The notes beneath the pieces are model-generated. The model did not search any database and was not told where the DNA came from. It saw only the letters and a list, made by a program, of their open reading frames with translations. Made by a program: the position numbers and the translations under genes. A DNA stretch of 50,976 bases from CAYJHC01 sp964369465 (lineage in GTDB: Bacteria > Bacillota > Clostridia > Peptostreptococcales > Anaerovoracaceae): positions 1 to 50,976 of the forward strand of contig CAYJEX010000012.1 of assembly GCA_964369465.1 (NCBI GenBank), in the 5' to 3' direction. Below are positions 50,939 through 50,976 of this stretch, one piece after another; position 1 is the stretch's first letter; every line of letters begins with the position of its first letter.

Positions 50939-50976
50939 ATGGCAAAACAAAAGTTTGAAAGAAATAAGCCACATGT
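50939..50976 (+). CDS. tuf: translation elongation factor Tu, 5' end only
   Basis: ATG at 50939 after AAAGAAAGGA opens MAKQKFERNKPHV, the conserved N-terminus of EF-Tu, which runs off the window edge after 12 codons. Its place after fusA is the standard str order. Confidence 0.93.
   Translation, partial: MAKQKFERNKPH

Noticed and set aside
1..50976. Insertion sequences, prophage or integrase genes
   Set aside because: No transposase-, integrase- or phage-like protein and no terminal inverted repeats with target duplication were seen.
1..50976. tRNA, rRNA and T-box or other known riboswitches
   Set aside because: No cloverleaf, rRNA core motif or T-box TGGxACCGCG sequence was found by reading; a covariance-model scan would be needed to be certain.

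Overview
The window reads as a chromosomal scaffold piece from a low-GC, anaerobic Firmicute of the Clostridia/Tissierellia type. This rests on the AT-rich codon use, strong AAGGAGG-type ribosome sites, Gram-positive lipoproteins and wall-anchored proteins, a ferredoxin-dependent 2-oxoacid oxidoreductase, and the Firmicute-style rpoB, rpoC, rpsL, rpsG, fusA and tuf genes at the right end. The species cannot be named from sequence alone. Two runs of exactly 100 N (20338-20437 and 47491-47590) are assembly gaps.

Layout. 1-2.8 kb: a small membrane zinc-ribbon protein and an OmpR-type two-component system. 2.9-8 kb: a saccharopine-dehydrogenase-like enzyme, a tandem pair of related lipoproteins, an iron alcohol dehydrogenase on the minus strand with Rex-like boxes at its promoter, and a PLP aminotransferase. 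8-15.6 kb: two sigma-54 activators on the minus strand, divergent from a catabolic block (NodB-fold hydrolase, M20 carboxypeptidase, iron-sulfur flavoprotein, a 38-residue membrane peptide, sodium symporter). Two GG-N10-GC sigma-54 promoters precede the hydrolase and the peptidase. 15.7-20.5 kb: a 1483-residue surface protein whose promoter abuts a 22-bp tandem repeat array broken by an assembly gap.

20.6-27.8 kb holds the most interesting unit: an MFS transporter, a phenylacetate-CoA-ligase-like enzyme, IorA, IorB, a second ligase and a tandem-ACT protein. Ahead of it lie a promoter, a 31-codon leader peptide in which 8 of 10 consecutive residues are Phe or Tyr, and a terminator with a competing antiterminator pairing. 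I read this as Phe/Tyr attenuation. It suggests the cluster may scavenge aryl acids to build aromatic amino acids, with IOR running reductively, rather than only fermenting them.

28-34.6 kb: a second saccharopine-dehydrogenase-like enzyme, a two-gene sodium symporter, an amidohydrolase and a membrane LuxR-type regulator. 34.6-36.8 kb (minus): a long citrate synthase followed by a flavin reductase. 36.9-51 kb: rpoB-rpoC with their own promoter and a structured leader, an SGNH-hydrolase surface protein with a fresh internal duplication, a YccF protein, a gap, then rpsL-rpsG-fusA-tuf. Paralogue pairs recur across the window: two lipoproteins, two dehydrogenases, two ligases, two symporters and two sigma-54 activators.
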